From positions 1,736,001 through 1,800,000 of the forward strand of contig NZ_CP080575.1 of NCBI RefSeq assembly GCF_019575955.1: a stretch of DNA of 64,000 nt. The letters run 5' to 3'. The stretch comes from Nesterenkonia pannonica. Lineage in GTDB: Bacteria; Actinomycetota; Actinomycetes; Actinomycetales; Micrococcaceae. How positions within the stretch are numbered: position 1 is the stretch's first letter; every line of letters begins with the position of its first letter. Below the pieces are notes generated by a model, which worked only from the letters and a program-made list of their open reading frames with translations, made no database searches and was not told where the DNA came from. Both the position numbers and the translations under genes were made by a program. Positions 21,164 to 29,787 of the stretch are shown in pieces.

Positions 21164-22018
21164 CGATGACCACCTTCGCGGGCTCCCAGCCGGTTATCTC
21201 TTCTGAATCCAGGTATGAGTAGCGCGTATTGACCTGGTGGAAGTCGTCACCATCTAGGGTTTCCCAATACAGCCCCTGGAGTGAGGCCAGTTGAGGATTC
21301 CGCAATTTAGTGCCGTCCACTTCCGTCACCAGGATCACACTTCCCGGCTCCGTGGGAAGTTCCGCTTTCCGTAGTCGCCGCGGGGTGGGGCGTCGGTGCG
21401 GGTCCAATCGCCTTCGTGGTCTACCTGGTCGAGTTGGTCATGACGCCCCAGGCCCTCCCGTGCCAACTGCATGACGAGCTTTTCGCCAGTCCACTCGTAG
21501 GGCCGAATCATCGTGCCGCGCTTCCACACGCTCCCCGCCTCACTCGCCCGGATCGTCTCAGCGGTGGCGGGTTCCTTGACGTTGCAAGTTTCGGCCTCAT
21601 TCTTTGCATGTCCTGGTGACGTGTCAGGTTCCTTTGCATGTGCCTCCTGCTGCTCGGCTGGTGCGTCGGCGAGGAGGACGATGGTGCAATCGCCGCCTGA
21701 GTCCATGTGGTCTTCCCGGATTCCATCGTTGACATAGGCGAATTCGGCGTTTATTGCAGTGACCCTCCCAGCGAGGAACACGACGCCCTCGATGAAGGCC
21801 GGGCCATGCATGGCTACCCACTGCCCTTCGCGCAACTCGTCGGCCGTGATCACGCGTGGGACGGTGGCCTGGCGCGCTTCTTGAAGCCAGCCGAGTTCCG
21901 CTTCGGCGGAGAGCGCGCGGCCGTGCATCATGTCGCACAGGTGGTCGAGGTGGTTGATCCGGCGCTCTTTCGTCTCGAGCTGCTCTTCAAGCTGTGCAAC
22001 TTCATCTGAAACCTTCAA
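21156..22018 (-). CDS. Coiled-coil hypothetical phage protein
   Basis: About 287 residues. A TTG start at 22018 has AGGAGA six bases upstream. An N-terminal coiled coil (EEQLETKERRINHLDHLCDM) is followed by an SH3-like beta segment (GQWVAMHGPAFIEGVVFLAG) and an acidic linker. A one-base break near 21357 joins it to the C-terminal part (ELPTEPGSVILVTEVDGTKL ... ITGWEPAKVVIDE). Function unknown. Confidence 0.6.
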
Positions 22019-22032
22019 GGTTCTCTCCTTAC

Positions 22033-22063
22033 GAAAGAAGCACCCGGCGTGCGCCTGGGTGCT
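22033..22063 (-). terminator. Intrinsic terminator upstream of gene 21156-22018
   Basis: Minus-strand hairpin AGCACCC ... GGGTGCT followed by TCTTTC, in the gap between genes at 22018 and 22121. Confidence 0.65.
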
Positions 22064-22120
22064 GTGGGCTATTCGTTGCTGTGTGCGTTTCTCCCGGCCT
22101 CGTGCGGGTCGGGTGGGTGG

Positions 22121-22417
22121 TTATGGGTCTGGGTTGCTACGGGACGGGAGGGCCTTCTCTGCGTGGAAGCTAACCTCTTGCGAGAAGGTGCGACGGGCAT
22201 TCGCGGCAACGAAGGTTTGGAGCACTGCACCCGACGCGGCCTCAGCCCCGATGTGGATGCTGATGCACGGGTCTTTGTAGATGTGGAACTGGTCCGCACT
22301 TTCCAGGCGGGTCTCGTCGCTGCGGTGTCGTTCGAGAAACTCCAGCTCCTCGTCTGTGAAGTCTGCGTTCACTGCCTCTGCAAACTCACGGACGGTCAGG
22401 TTTCCGAGCTTCAACAT
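22121..22417 (-). CDS. Hypothetical protein
   Basis: 98 residues from ATG 22417 with GGAGAA upstream. Begins MLKLGNLTVREFAEAVNADF and contains a helical acidic segment TDEELEFLERHRSDE. As written, its frame continues upstream through two other genes, but the separate RBS and the terminator just upstream argue for an independent gene. Function unknown. Confidence 0.55.
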   Translation of the reverse strand: MLKLGNLTVREFAEAVNADFTDEELEFLERHRSDETRLESADQFHIYKDPCISIHIGAEAASGAVLQTFVAANARRTFSQEVSFHAEKALPSRSNPDP

Positions 22418-22437
22418 CACTGTTCTCCTTCGTGGTA

Positions 22438-22467
22438 TAAAAATGCCCCGGTGTCGGCGGGGGCTCA
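22438..22467 (-). terminator. Intrinsic terminator after the G39P-like gene
   Basis: Minus-strand stem AGCCCC ... GGGGC followed by ATTTTTA, overlapping the 3' end of the gene ending at 22465. Confidence 0.7.
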
Positions 22468-22809
22468 CTTCTTGGCGTGCTTGGCGCGGAATGCGTCGAG
22501 CTTGGCCTTGATGTGCGGTGGTGGCCCGGTGCGCGGCTTTGGTGACGGTGGATCCAGTGCCCGTGACCGGGCGTCGACCTCGCGGGCTTTCGATGAGTAC
22601 AACTTTCGTATGACGGAAGCGTCGATGGGCTTCCGTCGGTCCGGGTCGCTGTGCCTGCCGTAGTAGTCCGAGACGATCAGCCGCCCAGCCGAGACCGGCA
22701 CATGCTCCAGGTGGGTCGCCCAGGTGTGGGCCTGCGCGTCGGTGTCCACCACCAGGTGATCGTGCTGGCGTGCGTACACCAGCAGCGCGGACGCCTCCTG
22801 CGGGGTCAC
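22465..22809 (-). CDS. Possible helicase-loader/G39P-like protein
   Basis: 114 residues, GTG start at 22809 overlapping the previous stop by four bases. The N-terminal helical domain (MTPQEASALLVYARQHDHLV ... THLEHVPVSAGRLIVSDYYG) resembles the G39P-type N-domain of phage helicase loaders, with a basic Pro/Lys-rich tail. It follows a replisome-organiser-like gene, which supports a role in replication start-up. Assignment is tentative. Confidence 0.5.
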   Translation of the reverse strand: MTPQEASALLVYARQHDHLVVDTDAQAHTWATHLEHVPVSAGRLIVSDYYGRHSDPDRRKPIDASVIRKLYSSKAREVDARSRALDPPSPKPRTGPPPHIKAKLDAFRAKHAKK

Positions 22810-23689
22810 GATGATCCTCCTTCGATCTGTGGCTGTTGTCTGAGCACGTCATCCCAGGACAGTGGCTTGAAGTCCGCCATGCGGTCGTGGCGCTCCTTTC
22901 CGCGCTGGACGGCACGGTCAGCGGCGGATGGTGGTGGCCCCGATGGTCGCTGCGCCTGAGCCCGCAGGGTCTCGTACTTCTCCTGAGCTTCGACATGGAC
23001 CTGATGTTGGCTCTCCAGAACTCGGAGGCCTGTGCGTACTCGATCGCTGCCTTGACCTGCTCGACTGTCCGGCCGTCACGATCCAGGAGCAGCCGCGCTG
23101 CGTCCCGATTCACTTTAGTGCGGGATGGGGTCTTCGCCTCTGGGTCGTAGAGCAAGATCTGCTGGTCGAGGTGAGCGAGGAGCTCTTCAACGTCGTCGCG
23201 GTCATTGACGCCTCGCGTCGTGTCCGTCGGCGCGTCAGCGACTTCGGACGTGTCTTTATATTCTTCCTCTACCTCTGTCTCTACCTCTGCTTGATTTTTG
23301 CTACCCCGTTTGCTTGGCGTTTGCTTAGCAAATTGCTTGGCTCGCTTCTCCCCTCCTTTCCGGCCTGCTTCGGCTCTGACCTGGGCTTTTGCTTCAATCT
23401 CTGCCCTAGTCTCCTGCATCTCGTCGTAGCCGTGGAGCTGGTATGAGCCGTCGTCGTTCTTGACCAGTGATGGGGCGCGCTCATCGTTTGCTTGAAGCTC
23501 GTCTAAGCACTCGCTTGGCCAACGCTTAGCAATTTGCTTGGCAATTTGCCCGTCCGTCTTATACCGGCGTGCGTACAGGATCATCTCCACGTGAGCCCTG
23601 AAAGCACCGTCGCTCAGGGCTGCGATCTTCGGGTGGTCTGCGTAGTCGAGAGACAGTCTGATGAACAGGTCTCTGCGCTTAGCTCCCAT
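22806..23689 (-). CDS. Replisome-organiser-like DNA replication protein
   Basis: About 294 residues. The N-terminus (MGAKRRDLFIRLSLDYADHP, then LSDGAFRAHVEMILYARRYK) is a winged-helix domain typical of phage replication initiators; a basic linker (KGGEKRAKQFAKQTPSKRGS) and an acidic coiled region follow. A one-base break near 22985 leads to a C-terminus reading PLSWDDVLRQQPQIEGGSS. No helicase or polymerase is seen, so host machinery is probably recruited. Confidence 0.65.
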
Positions 23690-23996
23690 GCGTGCTCCTT
23701 TCCATATTCTGCGGCCCCAACACTGGCTCGTGCTTCAGCCTGCGCAAGTACTGCAGGCCCCTGATGCTGATGGTGTGCTCACCACTTGCTCTGAGCCGCA
23801 GCAGTGCCGCGTGCAGTGATTCCCGGTGCACGGCGACGGACTCCCCTGGTGCGGCGAACCTGTAGCCGTCTCGCGGCTGTTTGCGTCGGGTCAGGTCGCA
23901 GTGCTGTGGGCTGATGGTCCACCCGTCGAACGCGGGGAAGTATTCGAGGGTGGCGATGATGTGGCGGGTGAAGGTCGCTTGGACGTGGAAGATCAC
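23679..23996 (-). CDS. Hypothetical protein
   Basis: 105 residues, GTG start overlapping the upstream stop. Contains FTRHIIATLEYFPAFDGWTI and ends in a basic region with HTISIRGLQYLRRLKHEPV. Intact frame. Function unknown; encoded in the replication operon. Confidence 0.55.
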   Translation of the reverse strand: MIFHVQATFTRHIIATLEYFPAFDGWTISPQHCDLTRRKQPRDGYRFAAPGESVAVHRESLHAALLRLRASGEHTISIRGLQYLRRLKHEPVLGPQNMERSTHGS

Positions 23997-24279
23997 GCGG
24001 CCTCCTGAACTTGGAAGCCAGCTCCTTCGAGCACGGCCCTGGTGTGCTTGCGCAGTGCCGCCTGGGACGCTGGTGTCCACTGGTCGTAGTAGTCGTGACC
24101 GTGACCCATCACCTTCGACAGACCTCGGTATGCGGCCTCGAACCGCGTCGGGGTGATGACTGCGGGTAACTCCCCGCGTCAGCGCTGACGCCGTCGAGGT
24201 AGGCGCGCGCCTGCTGTAGCTCCACCTCCGCGTTGTCGATCGAGGCTCGGCAATGGTGGAGGTTGTCATAGTTGCTCAT
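23993..24279 (-). CDS. Hypothetical protein
   Basis: About 95 residues from ATG 24279 (MSNYDNLHHCRASIDNAEVE). A GGGG run near 24175 hides the correct frame; with one added G it continues ELPAVITPTRFEAAYRGLSK and ends EGAGFQVQEAA. Short helical protein of unknown function, coupled to both neighbours by overlapping start/stop codons. Confidence 0.55.
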
Positions 24280-24530
24280 CCCGCCTCCTCGTGCGCCGGG
24301 TCTGGCACCACTGCGGCGATGTGCGCCGCGTTGCAGAAGCCGGGCCTGCCGTCTTCGGCCAGGACTTCGAGGAATCCGTTCTGGCTGAGGGTGAGTCGTA
24401 GGTCGTTGAGTGAGTAGACCCCGGCGATGGTCCCGTTGAACGTCTTCCGCAGCGCGTATCCGTCGTGGTACGCGTCGTCGGTGGCGTAGATCGTGACCTT
24501 GAGGGGTTGGCGGTTCTGGTTTTGCTTCAT
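24276..24530 (-). CDS. Hypothetical protein
   Basis: 84 residues, intact, beginning MKQNQNRQPLKVTIYATDDA. Beta-rich, with GYALRKTFNGTIAGVYSLND. The start ATG overlaps the methyltransferase stop by four bases, so it is translationally coupled to that gene. Function unknown. Confidence 0.55.
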   Translation of the reverse strand: MKQNQNRQPLKVTIYATDDAYHDGYALRKTFNGTIAGVYSLNDLRLTLSQNGFLEVLAEDGRPGFCNAAHIAAVVPDPAHEEAG

Positions 24531-25705
24531 GGGTTCTCCTGGCGTGGAAGGTGGGTGATCATGTCGGCCAGTGCGGCGGCCGCCTGCTGGGGCACGACCC
24601 CGTTAAGCGGCTTTGATCTTGTCGTTCCGGGTGATGCCCTCGGTGTCGCAGATCCAGCCAGCAGGAAGGCCCATCATCCACTCAGTGAAGTGCTCAGACA
24701 GGCGATGCTTGCCGCGTGGGGACAGCTCAGTCGGCGATGGCGCTGGACGCCCCAATACGCTTTCCCAGCGCTGGACCGCCGCCGTGTAGGTGCCGAAGTC
24801 GGTGTAATGCAGGCGGGTCGCCAGGTGCGTCGACTTCTCGGCGGGTCGCCCGGTCGTTCTGGGCAGTCCGAAGTCGGCGTCGCAAACTTGGGTGTGGGCA
24901 GTAGGTGCTCGGCCACGTCCTGAATGCTCACGCTGTGGCCACCCTTCCTGCGCTTATCCGGGTGCTGTGATCCGCCGTTGCTGGCCACGTTGGCCTGTGG
25001 CGTCGGCAGCAGCTCTACCTCTTGAGCTGCTCCGGCGCCACCATGTAGACCATCTGGTCCGCCAGTTGCACCTGTCGCCCGCGCTCTGCGGCCCGCTCCG
25101 GGTGAACCATTCCGCCCTCCATTTCCGCCGCCGACACGGTTCTCAGCAGGGGCGTCTCGGCGCCAGGCGAGGACGAAAACTCGCTCTCTTCGGTGGGGTG
25201 CTCCGACTGAGGACGCAGGGACAGTTCTCCATTCCGCGTCATACCCGAGATTGGAAAGGTCTCCGAGAACACGTCCGGTTGCCCGAAGATAGGTTCGTGC
25301 GGCTCCTCCCAGCAATCCCTGCTCGGATTCCACTTCGCTATGCGCTTTGGCACTGTGCGCTCCTCTCACGTTCTCCCAGACGACATACGTCGGCTTGATG
25401 GTGGCTATGGCTTCGCGCATGGCGACCCACAGGTTTGACCGGGTGCCCTCGCTCATTCCGGCGTGCCGCCCGGCTGCAGAGACGTCCTGGCAGGGCGATC
25501 CGCCGCTGATGATGTCGACGGACTCGACGGTCGACCAGTCGATGCTGGTCACGTCGTGATGATTCGGCGCGTCCGGCCAGTGGCGCGCCATGATGGCCGA
25601 TGGGGCGGGGTCGAACTCTGCGTACCATGCGAGCTCGGCGCCGAATGCGGCTTCGACGGCGAGGAAAGGCCCCGTAGCTTAGGCGAATAGCTCGGCGTGC
25701 TTCAT
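24527..25705 (-). CDS. C5 cytosine-specific DNA methyltransferase
   Basis: About 392 residues. Catalytic motif IV is SGGSPCQDVSAAGR (near 25490), motif VI is VVWENVRGA, motif VIII RRERVFVLAWR. As written the protein stops after MKHAELFA, but replacing GCCTAAGC (coding strand, 25677-25684) by GCCGGC and lengthening two homopolymers gives motif I ELFAGYGGLSLAVEAAF. The C-terminus likewise needs correction near 24602-24608 to read the conserved AGNGVVPQQAAAAL. The enzyme transfers methyl groups to C5 of cytosine. No partner nuclease is adjacent, so it is probably a protective orphan methylase. Its recognition site cannot be read from sequence; GCCGGC is a candidate (see findings). Confidence 0.88.
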
Positions 25706-25762
25706 GTGGTCTCCTAAGAATGAGCGTGCCCCCAGGCCGGGGAAGTGGCCTAGGGGCACAAG

Positions 25763-25788
25763 AAAGCCCGCCCATGTGGGCGAGGCTT
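25763..25788 (-). terminator. Intrinsic terminator between SSB and methyltransferase
   Basis: Minus-strand hairpin AAGCCTCGCCCACATGGGCG then GGCTTTCTT, a strong stem with a T-rich tail just after the SSB stop at 25806. Confidence 0.75.
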
Positions 25789-25805
25789 GGTGGTGCTGCG
25801 TCGGG

Positions 25806-26303
25806 TCAGAAGGGAGGCTCCTCAGCGCGGGGCGTGTCCCAGCCGTCCCCGGCGGACTGTCCGCCCCACGGGTTACTGCTGGTAGGCTGGCCTCCGCCGG
25901 AGCCGCTGGACTGCGGCTGAGTATTTCCACCGCTCTTCGGTGAGCGGTTGACCTGCGCGGTGGCGAACCGCAGCGATGGGCCTACCTCATCGACCTCAAG
26001 TTCCCAGGAGGTGCGGTTGTTGCCTTCCTTGTCCTGGTAGGACCGGGCGCGCAGGCGACCTTGGGCGACCACACGGGTGCCCCTAGTGAGTGACTCGGCG
26101 GCGTTCTCCGCGGCCTCGCGCCAGATGGTGCACCGCATGAACAGGGTCTCGCCGTCCTTGAACTCGTTGGCCTGCCGGTCGAAGTGGCGGGGCGTGGACG
26201 CTATGACGAAGTTGGAGACGGCGGCACCGCTGGGGGTGAAGCGCAGCTCCGGGTCAGCGGTGAGGTTGCCAACGACGGTGATGATGGTTTCGTTCTGGCT
26301 CAT
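25806..26303 (-). CDS. ssb: Single-stranded DNA-binding protein
   Basis: 165 residues, intact. OB-fold core from [20 protein letters not shown] to about residue 110, with characteristic [19 protein letters not shown] and [20 protein letters not shown]; then a Gly/Gln/Ser linker and an acidic tip ending EEPPF, the usual protein-interaction tail. It protects ssDNA during phage replication and RecT-mediated annealing. Confidence 0.95.
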   Translation of the reverse strand: MSQNETIITVVGNLTADPELRFTPSGAAVSNFVIASTPRHFDRQANEFKDGETLFMRCTIWREAAENAAESLTRGTRVVAQGRLRARSYQDKEGNNRTSWELEVDEVGPSLRFATAQVNRSPKSGGNTQPQSSGSGGGQPTSSNPWGGQSAGDGWDTPRAEEPPF

Positions 26304-26305
26304 GG

Positions 26306-26668
26306 TTAGAACTTCTTTCCGCCGTGCATTGGGGTGCGGCTGGCGTTGTAGTCGAGCTTCTCTGTGATGATGGATTCGAGGTCGATGCCGTTGGCGCCAC
26401 AGAAGTCGAGGACGCGAATCACCACATCTGCCATCTCGGAAGGGACACCTTCGGGCTTTTCAGGCTTTTCGGTGTAGTAGTACGTGGCCGCGACATGGTT
26501 CCCTACTCGCAGCTCCTCCAGCGCCTCGGATAGCTCGGAGTGCATGAGTGCGATCCGCTCGGCGTTGAGGCTGAGCAGTGCGCGACCCTCGGTCGGCTCG
26601 TTGTCGTGGAAACCCTTGTCTGCGGACTGCTGGTAGGCGCGCTCTTGTAGCTCTCGGATGCTGCTCAT
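26306..26668 (-). CDS. MazG-like nucleotide pyrophosphohydrolase
   Basis: 120 residues, intact. The all-alpha NTP-PPase signature is seen as [15 protein letters not shown] and, further on, [20 protein letters not shown] (the paired acidic helices that bind Mg2+). Family members hydrolyse (d)NTPs to NMP and PPi; in phages they may clear modified nucleotides or lower alarmones. It is encoded directly before SSB. Confidence 0.82.
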   Translation of the reverse strand: MSSIRELQERAYQQSADKGFHDNEPTEGRALLSLNAERIALMHSELSEALEELRVGNHVAATYYYTEKPEKPEGVPSEMADVVIRVLDFCGANGIDLESIITEKLDYNASRTPMHGGKKF

Positions 26669-26998
26669 GCGGCCACCTCCTCGTAGGTGGCTTCGAAGAT
26701 GTCGGGCTTGATCGGGTAGAACTCGCCCTGGACGCCACGAATGATCCAGTCCCCGACGCCAGCTCGCATCTCACCTTCGAGCGTGGCAATGAGCATCTGA
26801 CCAGTCGCTGGATCGATGGTCAGGCCAGAGTTGGGAACGATGCGCTTAGCCAAACTCATCGGTGTCTCTGTAGTCATACGAGCCGCCCGTGTTCTCTTCT
26901 ATCCAGAGGTACACGTCGTGACTCCGGGCATTGTTTCCCTCGAAGCGCATGGCTTCAATCTCGACGGGCTTCTTTCGGAACTTCTGTGGCTTGCTCAT
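26665..26998 (-). CDS. Conserved phage protein (KKPVEIEAMRF ... GDWIIRGVQGEFYP)
   Basis: About 111 residues. Two halves that are one protein in other actinophages are split by a TAA here: the first (MSKPQKFRKKPVEIEAMRFE) and the second (LIATLEGEMRAGVGDWIIRG, VQGEFYPIKPDIFEATYE). Replacing GCTAAGC (coding strand, 26844-26850) by GCCGGC gives DEFGRRIVPNSG and joins them exactly. Function unknown, widely conserved small phage protein. Confidence 0.75.
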
Positions 26999-27255
26999 GT
27001 CTTGATCCTTTCGATGGTGAGGTCGCGCAGTGTGGCGACCGTGACGATGTGGGGTTTGCAGATGTGCTCTGTGCGGTGGGGCCACTTCACTCGGTAGGCG
27101 GCGGGGTTGCGGCACCCGTAGTGCTGGCAGGGGTGCGGGTTCACTGGCTCCCGTGTGGCGGGCCGGGAGCGCAGCAGTTGCCGATAGTGGCGGGTGCACA
27201 GTTCCCGGCGCCAGGGTGTCCGGTCACAGAACCTATGGGCGCACTGGTCGGCCAT
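26995..27255 (-). CDS. Cys/His-rich putative zinc-binding protein
   Basis: 86 residues, intact. Two Cys/His clusters (CAHRFCDRTPWRRELCTRHY and CQHYGCRNPAAYRVKWPHRT ... CKPH) suggest two small zinc fingers. Start and stop overlap neighbours by four bases or more. Function unknown. Confidence 0.6.
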   Translation of the reverse strand: MADQCAHRFCDRTPWRRELCTRHYRQLLRSRPATREPVNPHPCQHYGCRNPAAYRVKWPHRTEHICKPHIVTVATLRDLTIERIKT

Positions 27256-27493
27256 GGTGAGCCAGCCTGATCTGGTCGAGGAGCGCCCAGAGCTCATCGC
27301 TTGGTGAGCGGCCGTCTGCCTTGAATGTGTCTTCGAGGAGGTCCAACTGGAAGTCGAGGCTCTCCTGTGCCAGTCGCGCAACCTCCCATAGAGACTCAAG
27401 CGCCGACGACGTGTCGCGGGCGGGCTTGTCCAGGCGCATCAGGTGCGCGGCGATGACATCCCAGTCCGTGCGGGCAATAGCTGGCGCTGTCAT
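27233..27493 (-). CDS. Hypothetical helical protein
   Basis: 86 residues, intact (MTAPAIARTDWDVIAAHLMR). Helical and acidic, with LLEDTFKADGRSPSDELWAL. Located between the RecT-associated gene and a zinc-finger gene. Function unknown. Confidence 0.55.
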   Translation of the reverse strand: MTAPAIARTDWDVIAAHLMRLDKPARDTSSALESLWEVARLAQESLDFQLDLLEDTFKADGRSPSDELWALLDQIRLAHHGRPVRP

Positions 27494-28010
27494 GACTGCT
27501 CCCCTTTGGTGGGTCGAGCAGCGGGAGTGTCCCAGCGAGCGCCTCAGATACGATCTGCGCCTGCCGATCCTTGCCGCCTGAGTAGGTGATCCTCACGTGA
27601 TTTGGTGCGGCCTTCACATGCCGCAGGCCGGGAACCTCCTCGCCGGTCTCCGGGTCGGCCAGGGCACCGTCGTCCATCTTCGCCAGCTCGGCAGCCAAGC
27701 TCTTCACGGCATGGTCTTTCAACACTGTGACGGTCTCCACCAGGGCGGGCCGGTTCTCCTGTGCCCACGCGATCAGGTCGGCACTGCTGGTCACCTGTGT
27801 GGTCGCCTTCGACTCCGGCACGGTAATGCTCGCGACCGTCTCGTCCTCACGGAGTGGGTGCTTCACGGTCCGCTTACTGATGCCCGCGTCCGCGTAGTCG
27901 GCCAGCATCTGAGACTGGATGTCGGCCTTGATCTCTTTAGCTCGGTCGGCGGCGAACTTCGCCAGGGCGTCCCAGCCCACGTACTTCTGGTATTCGGTCA
28001 GCTCTGTCAT
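27490..28010 (-). CDS. RecT-associated phage protein of unknown function
   Basis: About 173 residues, opening MTELTEYQKYVGWDALAKFA. Helical N-terminal half, then mixed alpha/beta. A GGGG run near 27503 must be five to give the natural end LLDPPKGEQS and a four-base overlap with the next gene. In RecE/RecT-type phage pairs the gene beside recT is often the exonuclease, but I see no nuclease motif here; an accessory role is more likely. Confidence 0.6.
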
Positions 28011-28797
28011 GACTGCTCCTCTTCTACGATCTCGGCGTCCAAGGTGTCCTGGACGTTCTGGTGTGCCGCCTCTTGGGTGCGCAACTGTTGGCCGCGCTCG
28101 TTGACTTGGGCGTACAGGGGTGGTCCTCGCCCAGGGAGCGGAAGATCTTGCCGAGCTTTTCCAGGTCGTCCCATGCGGCGGCGATGTTCTGGCCGATGGG
28201 GTCTGCCACGGGTCGGCGGGCTCCTGTGGTGGGGTGGAGTGAGGCTCCTCTTGGAACTGTTGCTGGAACGCTGGTGCAGGCTGGGTGTCGGGCTTCTCCC
28301 CATGTCCTCGAGCTCCTCGGGGTGTACTTCACGCCAGCAAGGACTTCGGGGCAGGCCATGCGCACGCACTCGGAGATTGCGCGGTACTTGAGCATCAGGG
28401 CGGGGTTCTTCTGCCAGTGGCCTTTGCCCCAGAGGCCGTGTTGCTCGGCCATCGAGCGGTCCCAGTGCACGGTGTGCTCGTAGTCCTGGTCGTCTTTGCG
28501 GACGATGGTGCAGGACGCCGCACTGTCGTCGCCGTGGGTGCGCACCTTGTGCCCGGCACCACGGGCGAGGGACATCATGAGGGTGGCTGAGAGTGAGGGG
28601 CTGCCGTTGATGACGTTGATCTCTCGGAGCGCGGCCATCGGGTGCAGTCCTAGGGCTTCGCCGTATTCGACGGCGACCAGGACGTTGGGAGGCTGGCGCT
28701 GGTACTGCTTGGGCACAAGGCCGGATTCTGCGAGCGCTCCGGCGTACCGCATCTTCTCGTCCAGGCTCATGGCCGTGGGTTTGATTAGTTCAGTCAT
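28007..28797 (-). CDS. RecT-family ssDNA-annealing recombinase
   Basis: About 263 residues. The N-terminal two-thirds match RecT: KMRYAGALAESGLVPKQYQR, VLVAVEYGEALGLHPMAALR, then WQKNPALMLKYRAISECVRM and PEVLAGVKYTPEELEDM. RecT anneals complementary strands and drives phage recombination/replication. The Pro/Gln-rich linker after about residue 185 is broken by at least two single-base indels (28150-28300); the C-terminus ends DAEIVEEEQS. It works with the SSB and RusA encoded downstream. Confidence 0.88.
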
Positions 28798-28981
28798 GGT
28801 GCGACCTTTCGGTGTTGGTGCTTAGCTTCATGACGCGCCACCAGGCACCATCCGCCTATGAGGGCGACGACAGCGCCGAGCACGATGAGCCCGTCCGTGT
28901 TGCCGGTGTGTGCGAATAAGAAATCCCCGTCGTGATGACGAGGGCTGTGAGGGTCGCGTGGATGCGTTCGTGGCGGGTCAT
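28794..28981 (-). CDS. Small membrane protein
   Basis: About 62 residues. Basic N-terminus MTRHERIHATLTALVITTG, then a single transmembrane helix (LIVLGAVVALIGGWCLV) and a short basic tail. One missing G in the GGGG run near 28925 splits it as written. The 3' end contains GCTAAGC (28820-28826), possibly another altered GCCGGC; both readings are open, so the exact C-terminus is uncertain. Confidence 0.55.
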
Positions 28982-29325
28982 GGGGCGGCGTCCTCAATGG
29001 CGCGGCGAAGGCGCTGGACTGCTGCAGTGCCACCGTCTGGGTACTCTGCGTCAAACTCATCCATCGTCACCAGCACGGCTTGTAACTGAGCGTTCCTCAA
29101 AGGCAGGGCGTTCCAGGAGTGAGCAATGCGCTCGGCGTCCCCGGCCTCATAAACCGCGTCATTCTCTCCGCAATTGAAGCACCCAGGCAGCGGGTAGCCC
29201 GAGGGCTCATAAACTCTCGCGCCGCCAATACTGCTCTCTCCAGCATCTCTTGAATCCAAAGGACCATCCACTACTGCGGCGTTGATGATGCGGCGTTCTT
29301 CCGCCAACTCTTCTTCGATGGTCAT
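28978..29325 (-). CDS. Conserved small phage protein with NCGEND motif
   Basis: 115 residues, intact, start ATG 29325 with GGAGAG upstream. Contains SGYPLPGCFNCGENDAVYEA and AHSWNALPLRNAQLQAVLVT, a pattern like the Lar-type restriction-alleviation small proteins ('NAW..LP'), although only one Cys pair is present. Assignment to that group is weak. Confidence 0.6.
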   Translation of the reverse strand: MTIEEELAEERRIINAAVVDGPLDSRDAGESSIGGARVYEPSGYPLPGCFNCGENDAVYEAGDAERIAHSWNALPLRNAQLQAVLVTMDEFDAEYPDGGTAAVQRLRRAIEDAAP

Positions 29326-29579
29326 GCGGGGACTCTCCTTCTGTGTCGTCGTGCGAGCTTCTGTGCGTCGCGGCTCATGCGTTTCTGCCAGGCGGCGAGC
29401 GCGTCTTTGGACTGCTGGATTTGCGCGGTCTCGTCGGGGAATCCGGCGCGCTCCTTTTCGCGGTAGGCCGCCTGCTGCCTGGCCTGGTTGGCGCGGCGGC
29501 ACCGGTTAGCGCAGTACTTACTATTGTTCGAGCGTGACGCGTACAGCTCACCGCACGCGTCACATGGTTGGAGACTCAT
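29322..29579 (-). CDS. Zinc-ribbon small basic protein
   Basis: 85 residues, intact. MSLQPCDACGELYASRSNNS followed by KYCANRCRRANQARQQAAYR: a CxxC...CxxxC zinc-ribbon like those at the N-terminus of HNH or transposase-associated proteins, then a long basic helix. DNA or RNA binding is likely; specific role unknown. Confidence 0.65.
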   Translation of the reverse strand: MSLQPCDACGELYASRSNNSKYCANRCRRANQARQQAAYREKERAGFPDETAQIQQSKDALAAWQKRMSRDAQKLARRHRRRVPA

Positions 29580-29677
29580 TCATCCTCCTCGTCGTCGGGG
29601 CACAGTTCGCAGTAGTGGTCCCAGTAGGAGCCGTGGCGGCTGCATACGGCTGGTGGTGGGCTGATGAACCGGCTCAT
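29576..29677 (-). CDS. Very small Cys/His protein
   Basis: 33 residues (MSRFISPPPAVCSRHGSYWD, then HYCELCPDDEEDE). Cys and His spacing suits one metal site. Its start and stop both overlap neighbours by four bases, which supports translation by coupling. Function unknown. Confidence 0.5.
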   Translation of the reverse strand: MSRFISPPPAVCSRHGSYWDHYCELCPDDEEDE

Positions 29678-29787
29678 ACGCTCACCGTGATTACTGGGGC
29701 GAGGGTGATGGCGAGGACGGGCATTGCGATACTGACTGCCCATAGGAGTGCGTTGTCAGGGTCGAAGCGTGGGCGGCTACTCGTCAT
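29674..29787 (-). CDS. Very small single-helix membrane protein
   Basis: 37 residues: polar start MTSSRPRFDPDNALLWAVSI continuing into a hydrophobic stretch AMPVLAITLAPVITVSV. Coupled to neighbours by overlaps. Function unknown. Confidence 0.5.
   Translation of the reverse strand: MTSSRPRFDPDNALLWAVSIAMPVLAITLAPVITVSV

Noticed and set aside
23281..23530. GCTTAGC strings at about 23323 and 23526 as altered GCCGGC.
   Set aside because: The coding strand reads naturally there (AKQFAKQTPSKR, AKQIAKRWPSE) without frame problems; the local DNA is rich in AAG/CAA codons.
22121..23689. One 522-residue protein.
   Set aside because: It joins three unrelated genes through the wrong frame; RBSs, a GTGA overlap at 22806-22809 and a terminator near 22438-22467 define separate genes.
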